Shown here in pieces: positions 16,302-24,973 of a DNA stretch of 32,936 bases. The stretch lies in contig NZ_JADGIK010000011.1 of NCBI RefSeq assembly GCF_015234135.1, positions 1 through 32,936 of the forward strand. Direction: 5' to 3'. Source of the stretch: Faecalibacter rhinopitheci (GTDB lineage: Bacteria > Bacteroidota > Bacteroidia > Flavobacteriales > Weeksellaceae). The notes under the pieces were generated by a model. The model was not told where the DNA came from. It ran no database searches and was given only the letters and a program-made list of their open reading frames with translations. Each line of letters opens with the position of its first letter. The stretch's first letter is position 1. The position numbers and the translations under genes were made by a program.

Positions 16302-16886
16302 ATGAAATTAGATGCACTTTTACAAGAACGTAGTGGGAATAAATGTGAGTTGAGTGGTGAAACTGGTAAATTAAATATTTATGAAGTTAATCCTGATGCA
16401 ACAAGTAATCCTGACCGTATTATTTTGATCAGCGAAAAATGTTTAGCGCAAATTGAGAAAAGAGAAGAATTAGATGGTGCGTTTTGGGAATCAATATTAT
16501 TAACTTCAATGTGGAGCGAGGTTCCTGGAGTACAAGTGATATCTTGGCGAATGCTGAACCGTTTTCGTAATGAAAGCTGGGCTGCAGATGCCTTAGATAT
16601 GATGTATTTAGATGAAGAATCTTTAGAATGGGCAAAAGCTTCTGGGGATCATATTGGTGATGGAACAGTACAATTGCACAAAGATTGTAACGGAAATATT
16701 TTAGCGAATGGAGACACTGTTACATTAACAAAGGATTTAGATGTAAAAGGATCTTCTTTAAACGCTAAAATAGGAACAGCAGTTCGTAATATCCGATTAG
16801 TGCATGATAATCATGAACAAATTGAAGGTAAAGTAGAAGGACAATCCATTGTAATTCTAACAAAATATGTTAAGAAACAAGCTTAG
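16302..16886 (+). CDS. PhnA/YjdM domain protein
   Basis: This 194-residue protein ends in the conserved PhnA (YjdM) domain, about residues 125-191: KDCNGNILANGDTVTLTKDL, then GTAVRNIRLV and IEGKVEGQSIVILTKYVKK. The N-terminal half begins with a short Cys-containing motif (SGNKCELSG) reminiscent of the PhnA zinc ribbon but with few cysteines. Despite the name, the family is not needed for phosphonate breakdown; its role is unclear. A perfect -10-like element precedes it. It is monocistronic and ends in a strong terminator. Confidence 0.85.
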   Translation: MKLDALLQERSGNKCELSGETGKLNIYEVNPDATSNPDRIILISEKCLAQIEKREELDGAFWESILLTSMWSEVPGVQVISWRMLNRFRNESWAADALDMMYLDEESLEWAKASGDHIGDGTVQLHKDCNGNILANGDTVTLTKDLDVKGSSLNAKIGTAVRNIRLVHDNHEQIEGKVEGQSIVILTKYVKKQA

Positions 16887-16907
16887 TTATTAAGTTTAGA
16901 TACTATA

Positions 16908-16943
16908 AAAAAATGGTGATTATTTATAATAATCACCATTTTT
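16908..16943. terminator. Bidirectional terminator
   Basis: Bases 16909-16924 pair perfectly with 16928-16943 across 3 nt. The stem lies between converging genes and touches the stop codon of the minus-strand gene. Confidence 0.8.
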
Positions 16944-16944
16944 C

Positions 16945-17700
16945 TTAATCTCCTATAATAAGTTTATCCATTGACAATTTAAGACATAATTGGCTGCCTA
17001 ATTCTAAGCCTAATTCTAAATATTTTTCGCCCATATTTTCTTGATCGTTCATCACAAAATAAGAATACATTAAGCCATATCCATCCGAATTACCTAACTC
17101 TATTACTTGTTGTGCGATAAGTTTTAAAGTTTCAAAATCTACTTTGTAATTCTCTTCATTCTGGTTTCTATTCATTAATTGATGCGTAAGAAATGAGAAA
17201 TTTTGAATACAACCTAAATCAAATCCTTCCTGACATAATTTTATATTTTCTTCGTTTCTTAAAATTAAATCCTTAATTGATTGTTGATCATTAGAAAAGA
17301 TTGAAATTTCTCGTTGTACATTATTTTTATAAAATCTTTTTAGCCATTCAGCTCTAGGATTACTTAAATCTATTTGATTAATAGAAATCAATGAACTTTT
17401 TTTTGATTTTAATGTTTGATTTTTCTCCCATTTAGACAATCCAACTAATTTATTTTTTTCTAATTTATATACCGCGATTTCCATATTTCTAAATATGAAA
17501 AGACTATCATTTTCGTAATAATATTCTGCTGGAAATTCTTTATTCACAAGCATTTTACCATTTTCAAAAAAGATAAAATTATTATTTAGGTATTTGGAAT
17601 TCCCTATAAATTCGCCAGATAAATCATTTTTAGGTTGTGCATTAATAACATTTATTAAGCCTGAGAGTAGGCTTATCCATAAAATTAATTTCCATTTCAT
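16945..17700 (-). CDS. Uncharacterised exported protein, paralogue A
   Basis: This is a 251-residue protein with a signal peptide (cleavage after INVINA, about residue 21). The mature N-terminal region is beta-rich (LSGEFIGNSK, FIFFENGKMLV). The C-terminal half is helical with conserved pieces: CQEGFDLGCIQNF, LGNSDGYGLMYSYF and a final LCLKLSMDKL. The same pieces occur in the same order in the neighbouring upstream gene, so the two are tandem paralogues. The C-terminal part resembles a short Sel1/TPR-type solenoid with cysteines, but I do not recognise a named family. Function unknown. Confidence 0.7.
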   Translation of the reverse strand: MKWKLILWISLLSGLINVINAQPKNDLSGEFIGNSKYLNNNFIFFENGKMLVNKEFPAEYYYENDSLFIFRNMEIAVYKLEKNKLVGLSKWEKNQTLKSKKSSLISINQIDLSNPRAEWLKRFYKNNVQREISIFSNDQQSIKDLILRNEENIKLCQEGFDLGCIQNFSFLTHQLMNRNQNEENYKVDFETLKLIAQQVIELGNSDGYGLMYSYFVMNDQENMGEKYLELGLELGSQLCLKLSMDKLIIGD

Positions 17701-17761
17701 ATATGTGCTAATTACTTTAAATATAATAAAAAGTAAATTAATATGGAATGGTTTTGAATTT

Positions 17762-18553
17762 TTATTCTATATCCTCCTGCTCTATTTGTCTTAATAAGTC
17801 ATTCATTGCTAACTCCAAACACATTACGCAACCTTCTTCTAGGCCTTTATCATTTATTTCTTTAGCCTTTTCGGATTCGTTTATCATATAAAAATAGGAA
17901 GATAATAGACCATATCCTTCTGGATTCCCTAATTGAATTACTTTGTTTCCTAACTCCTCATATTTTTTATTAGGCACAAAAGAACTATTTCCCTGCCCTT
18001 GTAGCGCTAAAGAAATACCTCCCATATCTGCCATTATTTCTTGAGAAAATTGCTGAATACATCCCAAGTCGAATCCTTCGTTACATAACTTCGTATTTTC
18101 TATTAAAAGATTTTCTATTTTTTGGTTTAGGTCATCTTCACCTTCAGCAAGAGCAAATAAATTCAGTCCAATTTTATAATTAAGTTCGTAATGACGTTCC
18201 AACCATTTTGCACGTTGGGCAAGTTTCATATCATTGTCTTGGTTATACATCAAAGTTTTAGAAGATGATTTAAACACTTCATTATTTATCCATTCTCCTT
18301 GTCCCACTAATTGATTATTTTTCTTTTTAAAAATAAATGGTACATTATCAACGAAAGCAATAACAGAATCATTTCTTTCAAAGAAATCATATTCTTGCAT
18401 ATCATTGATATTTACTTTTCCTCTTCCATCAAAGTTTAATGTTGTGTAAATACTGTTTTTACTTTTATTTTTAAAAGAACCTTCTAAATTATTGGATGTC
18501 TGCTGAGCAAATAAAATCTGAGCAAATAAGATGATTGGTAGAAGAAATTTCAT
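17762..18553 (-). CDS. Uncharacterised exported protein, paralogue B
   Basis: This is a 263-residue protein with a signal peptide (MKFLLPIILFAQILFA) and the same layout as paralogue A: a beta-rich N-terminal domain (LEGSFKNKSK), then CNEGFDLGCIQQF, LGNPEGYGLLSSYF and CLELAMNDLL. An open frame continues up to 18592, but that extension lies inside the terminator hairpin of the efflux operon, so I use the ATG at 18553 (another is at 18559). It has an acidic C-terminus (RQIEQEDIE). It is separated from paralogue A by 61 bp and probably cotranscribed with it. Function unknown. Confidence 0.7.
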   Translation of the reverse strand: MKFLLPIILFAQILFAQQTSNNLEGSFKNKSKNSIYTTLNFDGRGKVNINDMQEYDFFERNDSVIAFVDNVPFIFKKKNNQLVGQGEWINNEVFKSSSKTLMYNQDNDMKLAQRAKWLERHYELNYKIGLNLFALAEGEDDLNQKIENLLIENTKLCNEGFDLGCIQQFSQEIMADMGGISLALQGQGNSSFVPNKKYEELGNKVIQLGNPEGYGLLSSYFYMINESEKAKEINDKGLEEGCVMCLELAMNDLLRQIEQEDIE

Positions 18554-18580
18554 AGTCATAATTGATTTTTTTTTAAAGGT

Positions 18581-18613
18581 AAAAAAAGCCATTCAATAAT
18601 TATTGAATGGCTT
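18581..18613 (-). terminator. Terminator of the RND efflux operon
   Basis: AAGCCATTCAATA (18586-18598) pairs perfectly with 18601-18613. On the minus strand a run of seven T follows, 26 bp beyond the permease stop codon. Confidence 0.85.
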
Positions 18614-18638
18614 ATAAAATAGCTGTTTTAAGGGATAA

Positions 18639-21600
18639 TTACTCCCACTCTTCTTTAATTTGTCTTTCTTCGTAATCTGCTTTCATTTCAGCTTCATAGT
18701 CAATAGTTTCTGAAGATGTAAATCTTTTGATTAAACTATCAAATATTGAATATACTACTGGTACAATAATTAAGGTTAAGAATAAAGATGAAATTAATCC
18801 ACCGATAATTACCCATGCTAATCCATTATTCATCTCAGCACCTGCCCCTTTTGCCATTGCAATAGGAATCATCCCTATCACCATTGCAATTGTAGTCATT
18901 AAAATTGGACGTAAACGAGCATGGTTAGCTTGTAACAGAGCATTGTAAGTTGATTCCCCAGCCTCTTTACGCTGATTGGTAAAATCGACTAGTAAGATGG
19001 CATTTTTACACACTAAACCAATTAACATGATCATCCCTAATATTGTAAATACATTTAAGGAGTTGTTGGTTAATGCTAATATTATAAACACTCCAATTAA
19101 CGATAACGGAATTGAAAATAGTACCACAAATGGATATACAAAAGAATCGTATAAGGCAACCATTACAAGATAAACTAAAATAATAGCGGCTAGTAATGCT
19201 ATTCCTAATGTTCCAAAACCTTCAGTTTGATTTTCCATATCACCACCCCAAACGTATTCTACACCTGCAGGTCTATCAAGGTTATCCAATTTTTCCATCC
19301 ACTCGTTTGCAACAGTACCCACTGGTACCCCTACAACTTGGGATTCTACAGAAACGGCTGCTGTCTTATCACGTCTTTCTAATAAAGATGGACCAGAACC
19401 TTGTACAACTTCTGCAAATTGGCTTAATTTTATTGGTAATCCTGCACTATTTACAACAATAATATTTTTAACATCTTCGATTGACTGACGGTTAAAGTTA
19501 TCGTATTGAATGTTAATATCATATTCATACTCACCTGCACGGAATTTACCATCTGTATTTCCAGAAAACGCTGTTTGCATTGTTACACCTACAGTTTGTA
19601 AATTTAAACCTAAAGCAGACATTTTATCTCTATCTACCGAAACAGTAATTTCTGGATTACCTGCTTCAGAAGATAGTTTTGGTTCTGAAGACCCAGGTAT
19701 TTCTTTTAGAATGGCCAGAGCTTGATCTGCAAATTTTGCTGCAGACTCATAATCTGTACCTGTAATTGTTAATTTTAATGGAGCATTTTCTGCACCAATT
19801 AAACCAACGGGAACAGTCTTAATTTTAATTCCTACAAATTTTTGTTGTAGTTCTTTTTTAATCTTTGCTGCAAATATTGATGAATTATCTTCACGCTTTG
19901 CTTTATCAACAAGTATTACGTCAATTTCGGATTGGTATGCTGTAGCTTGAGAAGCACCCATACCTCCTGATTGTTGACCAACAGTAGTAATAAGATCAAC
20001 AATTTCAGTTTTATCTCTTAAGAAACGTTCGATTTCGATTGTTTTCTGATTCGTTTGTTCAACCGAAGCATCTTTAGGTAATTCAATTTGCACTAAAAAC
20101 TCTCCTTTATCAATCTTAGGAAAAAATGCAGTTCCGATATACCCTAATGGGACTAACATAAAAGATGCTACAAGTAGTAAACTTGCTCCTACAATAGAGG
20201 CTATTTTAGTACTTACACTACTTAAACACCATTTTAATAAATCAGCAATCCAATGCGTAAAATTATTTAATAATTTTTCGAAACCTAAAATGAATTTCTC
20301 AAAAAGATTTTTCCCAGTTAGGTGTTCTAACTTCCCGAAACGTGATGATAACCAAGGAACAATTGTAAAGGATGACAATAAGGATAATAATGTGGCAATA
20401 ACCACTGTCACACAAAATTGTCCGATAATTCCGGCTACTAAACCTGTAGATAACGCAATTGGTAAGAAAACCACCACAATTACCAAAGTAATGGCTGTTA
20501 CGGTAAAACCAATTTCGGCCGCTCCATCATAAGATGCACGAATACGAGATTTCCCCATCTCCATATGGCGGTAAATATTTTCTAATACAACAATAGCATC
20601 ATCTACTAGAATACCTACTACAAGAGATAACCCTAATAATGTCATCAAGTTTAAGGTATATCCTAATAATTCAATACCAATAAATGTTGCGATTAAGGAT
20701 GCTGGAATTGCAATCATTACAATAAAGGCGTTACGAATACTGTGTAAGAACAATAACATCACTATGGCAACTAATATAATTGCTAATACTAAATCGAAAA
20801 CAACTGAGTTGGCTGCATTTAATGTAAAAGTAGACGTATCGTTCATGATACGCACTTTTAGACCTTCTTGGGCAAATTGTGCTTCAATTTGTTCAACCGT
20901 TTTCTGAATTAAAGCAGATACTTCAACTGCATTGGCATCAGATTGTTTTACAACTTGGAAAAGAATCGAAGGTTCTTGATTCAAACGCGCAACTTTATCA
21001 ACTTCTTTTTGTGAATCGTAAACATAAGCGACATCTGATAATCGTATTTGGATTCCATTATTAGACGTTAAAACTAAAGCTTTTAGCTCGTCTACTGTTT
21101 TATATTTCCCCGATAGACGTATAATCGTAGAATTTTCTCTCGTTTTAATTTTCCCGGTAGGGAAATCTAAATTTGAAGATAAAACCGCTTGCTGTACTTG
21201 AGGAACAGAAAGACCATAACCTTCTAGCTTTTTAGCATCTAAACGAACCTGAATTTCACGTTCTTGACCTCCGATTAGATTAACCTGAGCAACCCCTTTA
21301 ACACGTGAAAGGATTGGTTCAATTTTTTTATCTAATAAATCGTATAATTCTTTATCATTTAATTTATCTGAAGATACACCAGCCGTAATAATCGGCAAAT
21401 CTGACATAGAGAATTTACTCAGCGATGGCGCATCTACATCATCAGGTAAATCCGATACGATTTGATTAATCTTACGTTGCGCATCATTCAGGGAGTAATC
21501 TGCATCTGCATCGGAATTTAGAGTAATCATAACGACTGATAAACTCTCGTAAGATTTAGATTCTACCTTTTTTACATTTTCTAGAGAAGATACTGCATCT

Positions 21601-21803
21601 TCAATCTTCTTGGTCACGGAATTTTCTACTTCACTTGGAGATGCTCCAGGATAAACGGTAGAAACTGTAACAACGTTAACTTCAAATTTAGGAATCAATT
21701 CATAGCCTAAACTCTTGTAACTTAATATACCACCTAACGTTAAAATCGTAAATAATACGACAATTAGCGTAGGTCGTTTAATCGATATTTCAGCTAATTT
21801 CAT
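18639..21803 (-). CDS. RND-family efflux permease (AcrB/MexB-like, HAE1 group)
   Basis: This is a 1,054-residue inner-membrane proton/drug antiporter. It shows the RND plan: a first transmembrane helix (LIVVLFTILTLGGIL), a large periplasmic porter domain (YPGASPSEVENSV), helices 2-6 with the proton-relay VVGILVDDAIVVLENIYRH (the double aspartate in helix 4), a second porter half and helices 8-12 (GMIMLIGLVCKNAILLVDF). It pairs with the adaptor 7 bp upstream and the TolC-type channel to span both membranes. Substrates are probably hydrophobic or amphiphilic compounds; the metal-efflux (CusA) signature is not evident. It is last in the operon. Confidence 0.95.
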   Translation of the reverse strand: MKLAEISIKRPTLIVVLFTILTLGGILSYKSLGYELIPKFEVNVVTVSTVYPGASPSEVENSVTKKIEDAVSSLENVKKVESKSYESLSVVMITLNSDADADYSLNDAQRKINQIVSDLPDDVDAPSLSKFSMSDLPIITAGVSSDKLNDKELYDLLDKKIEPILSRVKGVAQVNLIGGQEREIQVRLDAKKLEGYGLSVPQVQQAVLSSNLDFPTGKIKTRENSTIIRLSGKYKTVDELKALVLTSNNGIQIRLSDVAYVYDSQKEVDKVARLNQEPSILFQVVKQSDANAVEVSALIQKTVEQIEAQFAQEGLKVRIMNDTSTFTLNAANSVVFDLVLAIILVAIVMLLFLHSIRNAFIVMIAIPASLIATFIGIELLGYTLNLMTLLGLSLVVGILVDDAIVVLENIYRHMEMGKSRIRASYDGAAEIGFTVTAITLVIVVVFLPIALSTGLVAGIIGQFCVTVVIATLLSLLSSFTIVPWLSSRFGKLEHLTGKNLFEKFILGFEKLLNNFTHWIADLLKWCLSSVSTKIASIVGASLLLVASFMLVPLGYIGTAFFPKIDKGEFLVQIELPKDASVEQTNQKTIEIERFLRDKTEIVDLITTVGQQSGGMGASQATAYQSEIDVILVDKAKREDNSSIFAAKIKKELQQKFVGIKIKTVPVGLIGAENAPLKLTITGTDYESAAKFADQALAILKEIPGSSEPKLSSEAGNPEITVSVDRDKMSALGLNLQTVGVTMQTAFSGNTDGKFRAGEYEYDINIQYDNFNRQSIEDVKNIIVVNSAGLPIKLSQFAEVVQGSGPSLLERRDKTAAVSVESQVVGVPVGTVANEWMEKLDNLDRPAGVEYVWGGDMENQTEGFGTLGIALLAAIILVYLVMVALYDSFVYPFVVLFSIPLSLIGVFIILALTNNSLNVFTILGMIMLIGLVCKNAILLVDFTNQRKEAGESTYNALLQANHARLRPILMTTIAMVIGMIPIAMAKGAGAEMNNGLAWVIIGGLISSLFLTLIIVPVVYSIFDSLIKRFTSSETIDYEAEMKADYEERQIKEEWE

Positions 21804-21810
21804 TTATAAA

Positions 21811-22881
21811 TTATTTTACGATTCTTACTTTTTCACCATCTGATAAATTAATTTGTCCAGATGTAACCACTTCAGCGCCTTCTTTTAACCCTGAAAGAAC
21901 TTCGACATATTCTCCGATTACACGACCAGAAACAATTTTAGTTATTTTAGCAATTCCATTTTCTACAACAAATACAGTATTTGAAGAAACTCCGTTTACA
22001 AAAGCTGTAGCCGGAATTACAGCAATAGCTTTTGTTGCTGCGGCATCACCAGCAGTTGAGAATACAGCAGTTCCGTACATACCTGCTTTTAATTTATTAT
22101 TATTAGATACTTCAATTTCTACAGGGAAATTTAATGATGCATCAGCTTTAGGAGCTATAAAAGTTAATTTTCCTACGAATTCGTCATCTGGTAAAACAGA
22201 AGCTAAAACTTTAATATTTTGACCTACTCTTAAATTAACGATTTCTGATTCATTTACTGCGACCTTTAACTTTAAACGAGAAACATTTACAATTTCAAAC
22301 ATTTGTGTACCTGGAGCAACAACAGATCCTGGCTCTATAAAACGAGTATTAATAACCCCAGAAATAGTCGCTTTTACATTAGTATCACGAACACGTAGAC
22401 CTTGCGCTTCTACAGCGGCACGAGCATTTTTAAGTTGTAAACGAGAATTATCCACTTGCTGCTTGGTAACCCCTCCTGTTTTAAAAGCATTTTCAAAACG
22501 TTGATTGTCTGCGATAGCATTTTGTAAATTATTTTGAGCTTGTGTCATATCCACTTCAATCGCATCTTTTTTGATTGTTGCTAAAGTTTGTCCGACACGA
22601 ACATAATCCCCTTCTTTTACCATTACATTAATAATTCGACCTGACATTTCAGATGGAAAAGTCATTTGCTGTATTGGTTCAAAGTTACCATTAACCATAA
22701 AGTCTGCTGATAAATCTTTGTATTCTAATTTTGCCGTATTTACCGCAATTTCATCAAGTTTTGATGCAACAATTTCAACTTCTTTTTGTTGCTTTTCTTT
22801 ATTTTTATTGATGATGTAGTATCCTCCTCCTAAAACTAGAACAGCTGCTACAATCCAAAGTAAAGTTTTACCTAATTTCAT
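21811..22881 (-). CDS. RND efflux periplasmic adaptor (membrane fusion protein)
   Basis: This 356-residue adaptor has an N-terminal membrane anchor (LLWIVAAVLVLGGGYYII, about 5-22). The order is then half a lipoyl domain (MSGRIINVMVKEGDYVRVGQTLATI), a short alpha-hairpin (MTQAQNNLQNAIADNQRFENAF), the second lipoyl half (VKATISGVINTRFIEPGSVV), a beta-barrel and a membrane-proximal domain ending SGQINLSDGEKVRIVK. The hairpin is short, about as in TolC-docking adaptors of the HlyD/AcrA group. It bridges the permease and the outer-membrane channel. Spacings to its neighbours are 7 and 23 bp. Confidence 0.93.
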   Translation of the reverse strand: MKLGKTLLWIVAAVLVLGGGYYIINKNKEKQQKEVEIVASKLDEIAVNTAKLEYKDLSADFMVNGNFEPIQQMTFPSEMSGRIINVMVKEGDYVRVGQTLATIKKDAIEVDMTQAQNNLQNAIADNQRFENAFKTGGVTKQQVDNSRLQLKNARAAVEAQGLRVRDTNVKATISGVINTRFIEPGSVVAPGTQMFEIVNVSRLKLKVAVNESEIVNLRVGQNIKVLASVLPDDEFVGKLTFIAPKADASLNFPVEIEVSNNNKLKAGMYGTAVFSTAGDAAATKAIAVIPATAFVNGVSSNTVFVVENGIAKITKIVSGRVIGEYVEVLSGLKEGAEVVTSGQINLSDGEKVRIVK

Positions 22882-22904
22882 TTTAATTTAATTTCGTAGG
22901 TTTA

Positions 22905-24245
22905 TTATTGTAATATCGTATTAATTTCTCCCCTTGCTTTTAATAAAGCTACCTCAGCTACTTTATACTCTAACAACACATTTGAATAATTGTTTTTAGA
23001 TTCAGTATAAGCTTGTTCAGCATCTAAAACTTCTGTTAAAGTTGCTAGGCCATTCTGATAATTAGATTGTGTATTATTAAATACCTTTTGAGCTAATTCA
23101 ACATTTGCCTTTTGGTTGTCTAAATTGATAATTAGATTCTCTATTTGAGTTTTAGAATTATTATATTCTAAGTCTAATCCTAGTAAAGCATCTTGAATAT
23201 CAATATCTAACGCATCAATATCTAATTGAGCTTGTTGGATTTTAGATTTTGTAGCCCCACCTGTAAATATTGGTACTTTAAGTTGCAAAGCAACATTACC
23301 TACATTTGACCAATAAGTGGAATTATGAAATGGTAAATTTTCACCAAAACCGTTGACTCCATAGTTTAATGCTAAGCCAACTGTTGGATACAATAACGCC
23401 TTAGTTGCTTCTAAATTATAGCCTAATAATTCCTTTTGTTTTAATAAGGCTGCTACTTCAGTACGCTTTGTATAATCAAATTTATCTTCTAACAAAAATT
23501 CATTAATTTTCACATCTTCTTCTACCAATTTAATTTCTGTTTCTATTGGCATTCCCATGTAAAATTTAAGTGCATTTTCTTGTAATTCAACTGAATTTAC
23601 AATTTGCTGACGTGTAGACTGTATGTTTACCAAGCCAACTTTTGTACGATCTAAATCTATTTCTTTTGCTAATCCATTATCATATAAACTTTGAATAACA
23701 TTTTTTACTTTATTGGTATTCTCGAAAGAAGCATCTATATTTTTTAACTTCTGTTCAGTAACAAATACTTGATAGTAAGCTGTGGCTACACGTTCTATAA
23801 TTTGTTCGTTTGTAAGCTGAGCATTTATTTGATAAAACTCTCTTGTTGACTTTGCCGCTTTAAGGCCTGTAAAAACGCGTTGATCAAATAAAGCTTGATA
23901 CACGGAAACAGAAGCATTCGTATTCCAAGGTTGTCCCATTTTGATGACCATTAACTGGTCATTCATTTGCAAGGCAGATTCTTGAATAATAGCATTGTAT
24001 TGTACTGCACCAGAAGCAGATATTTGAGGAAGTGCTCCTGCTTTCGCTTCTTTTATTTGAAGATCACCTCTACTAATTTCAAGTTTCGCTTTCTGTGCAT
24101 CAGCTTTATTTTGTAAAGCAAAATTTATGGCCTGCTTTAGGGTCAACTCTTGCTGAGCTGAAACCGTCTGAAACATAGCCAACAATACTGTTACTCCTAT
24201 CCATCTTAGACGTTCGAATAAATTGGAAAATTTCATATATTTCAT
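22905..24245 (-). CDS. TolC-family outer-membrane efflux channel
   Basis: This 446-residue protein has a signal peptide (VTVLLAMFQTVSA then QQE). Two repeats of the outer-membrane efflux protein domain follow: QELTLKQAINFALQNKADAQKAK and the second near KRTEVAALLKQKELLGYNLEA. Each half is mainly long coiled helices, as in the TolC trimer. The motif NYQNGLATLTEVLDAEQAY near the end is typical. It supplies the exit duct for the efflux complex. It starts 5 bp after the TetR-type gene, so all four genes are one operon. Confidence 0.93.
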   Translation of the reverse strand: MKYMKFSNLFERLRWIGVTVLLAMFQTVSAQQELTLKQAINFALQNKADAQKAKLEISRGDLQIKEAKAGALPQISASGAVQYNAIIQESALQMNDQLMVIKMGQPWNTNASVSVYQALFDQRVFTGLKAAKSTREFYQINAQLTNEQIIERVATAYYQVFVTEQKLKNIDASFENTNKVKNVIQSLYDNGLAKEIDLDRTKVGLVNIQSTRQQIVNSVELQENALKFYMGMPIETEIKLVEEDVKINEFLLEDKFDYTKRTEVAALLKQKELLGYNLEATKALLYPTVGLALNYGVNGFGENLPFHNSTYWSNVGNVALQLKVPIFTGGATKSKIQQAQLDIDALDIDIQDALLGLDLEYNNSKTQIENLIINLDNQKANVELAQKVFNNTQSNYQNGLATLTEVLDAEQAYTESKNNYSNVLLEYKVAEVALLKARGEINTILQ

Positions 24246-24250
24246 ATTAT

Positions 24251-24841
24251 TTAATTCTTGAATAAAGTTCGAAGGATAATTTCTTTTCTATCCTTTAAGA
24301 TCCTTTTATAGTTGGACTCTGAGATTTGTAAATTTTCTTGTAATAATGGACGCATAGCCAACGGAAAATTAATCAATGAAATCATATTTAATAAAAATTG
24401 AATTGGTTCCATTTCTTCAATTATTCCTTCTTCCATAGCTTGTTCTACATTACTAAAGAAAAATTCTGAATGATCTTTTGCGTTATCTCTTTTATAGGAT
24501 TCTCCTTTGTTCATTTGGGAAACAATGTATGTTTCTAGGTAGGGATATTCTAAATTAATCTCTAAACTGCAATCAATAAAATCGGAAATTTTTTGTTTAA
24601 AATTATGACTTGAAGACATTATAGATTCAGTCTTATTTATTTCAAGTTTCTTTGCTTCTTGAAATACAATTTGAAATAGGTTATTTCTTGATCTAAAATA
24701 ATAGTTAATTAATGTACGATTAACTCCAGCTGCATCAGCTATTTCTTGTGTTGTTGCATTAAATTTTCCTTCTTTGAAGAAAAGTCTTTTGGCCGTTTCT
24801 TTAATGATATATTCTGTTTGATCCTTTTTTTCTGCACTCAT
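24251..24841 (-). CDS. TetR/AcrR-family transcriptional regulator
   Basis: This 196-residue repressor has an N-terminal helix-turn-helix (ATTQEIADAAGVNRTLINYYFRSRNNLF, about residues 30-58 counting from MSAEKK) and an all-helical ligand-binding domain that should sense a substrate of the pump. I use the ATG at 24841, giving MSAEKKDQTEY. An open frame extends upstream to 24907, but it runs through the promoter and operator and has no family similarity. It is the first gene of the efflux operon, so it probably represses itself and the pump together. Perfect promoter boxes lie just upstream between inverted TTTGACAA repeats. Confidence 0.93.
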   Translation of the reverse strand: MSAEKKDQTEYIIKETAKRLFFKEGKFNATTQEIADAAGVNRTLINYYFRSRNNLFQIVFQEAKKLEINKTESIMSSSHNFKQKISDFIDCSLEINLEYPYLETYIVSQMNKGESYKRDNAKDHSEFFFSNVEQAMEEGIIEEMEPIQFLLNMISLINFPLAMRPLLQENLQISESNYKRILKDRKEIILRTLFKN

Positions 24842-24850
24842 ATTATCAAT

Positions 24851-24908
24851 TTTGACAAAAATGTTTAACAAAAGTATTAAACAAAAATCGTTTAACAAAA
24901 TTGTCAAA
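24851..24908 (-). promoter_or_regulatory. Promoter/operator of the efflux operon
   Basis: On the minus strand TTTG (24896-24899) is followed after exactly 19 bp by TACTTTTG (24869-24876), a perfect promoter. It is enclosed by exact 8-bp inverted repeats, TTTGACAA (24851-24858) and TTGTCAAA (24901-24908). Inside are three near-copies of TTTAACAAAA. The symmetric arms are good candidates for TetR-dimer binding, and the arrangement implies autoregulation. Confidence 0.65.
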
Positions 24909-24961
24909 TAACTTTAACATTTATGATGCCAGGATTTTATCTTTACGTACTTGATATCTCT

Positions 24962-24969
24962 TAACTTTG
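24962..24969 (+). promoter_or_regulatory. -10-like element of the YpdA-type gene
   Basis: TAACTTTG matches TAnnTTTG but ends 4 bp before the ATG at 24974, implying an almost leaderless message. A second near-match, TATCTTTA (24938-24945), would give a normal leader. The upstream boxes are weak for both. Confidence 0.35.
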
Positions 24970-24973
24970 CCAT

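Noticed and set aside
18554-18592. Longer N-terminus for paralogue B (start at 18592)
   Set aside because: The extension lies inside the terminator hairpin of the efflux operon, and the signal peptide begins properly at the ATG at 18553.
24842-24907. Longer N-terminus for the TetR regulator
   Set aside because: It would translate the promoter and operator repeats; the family-like sequence starts at MSAEKK.
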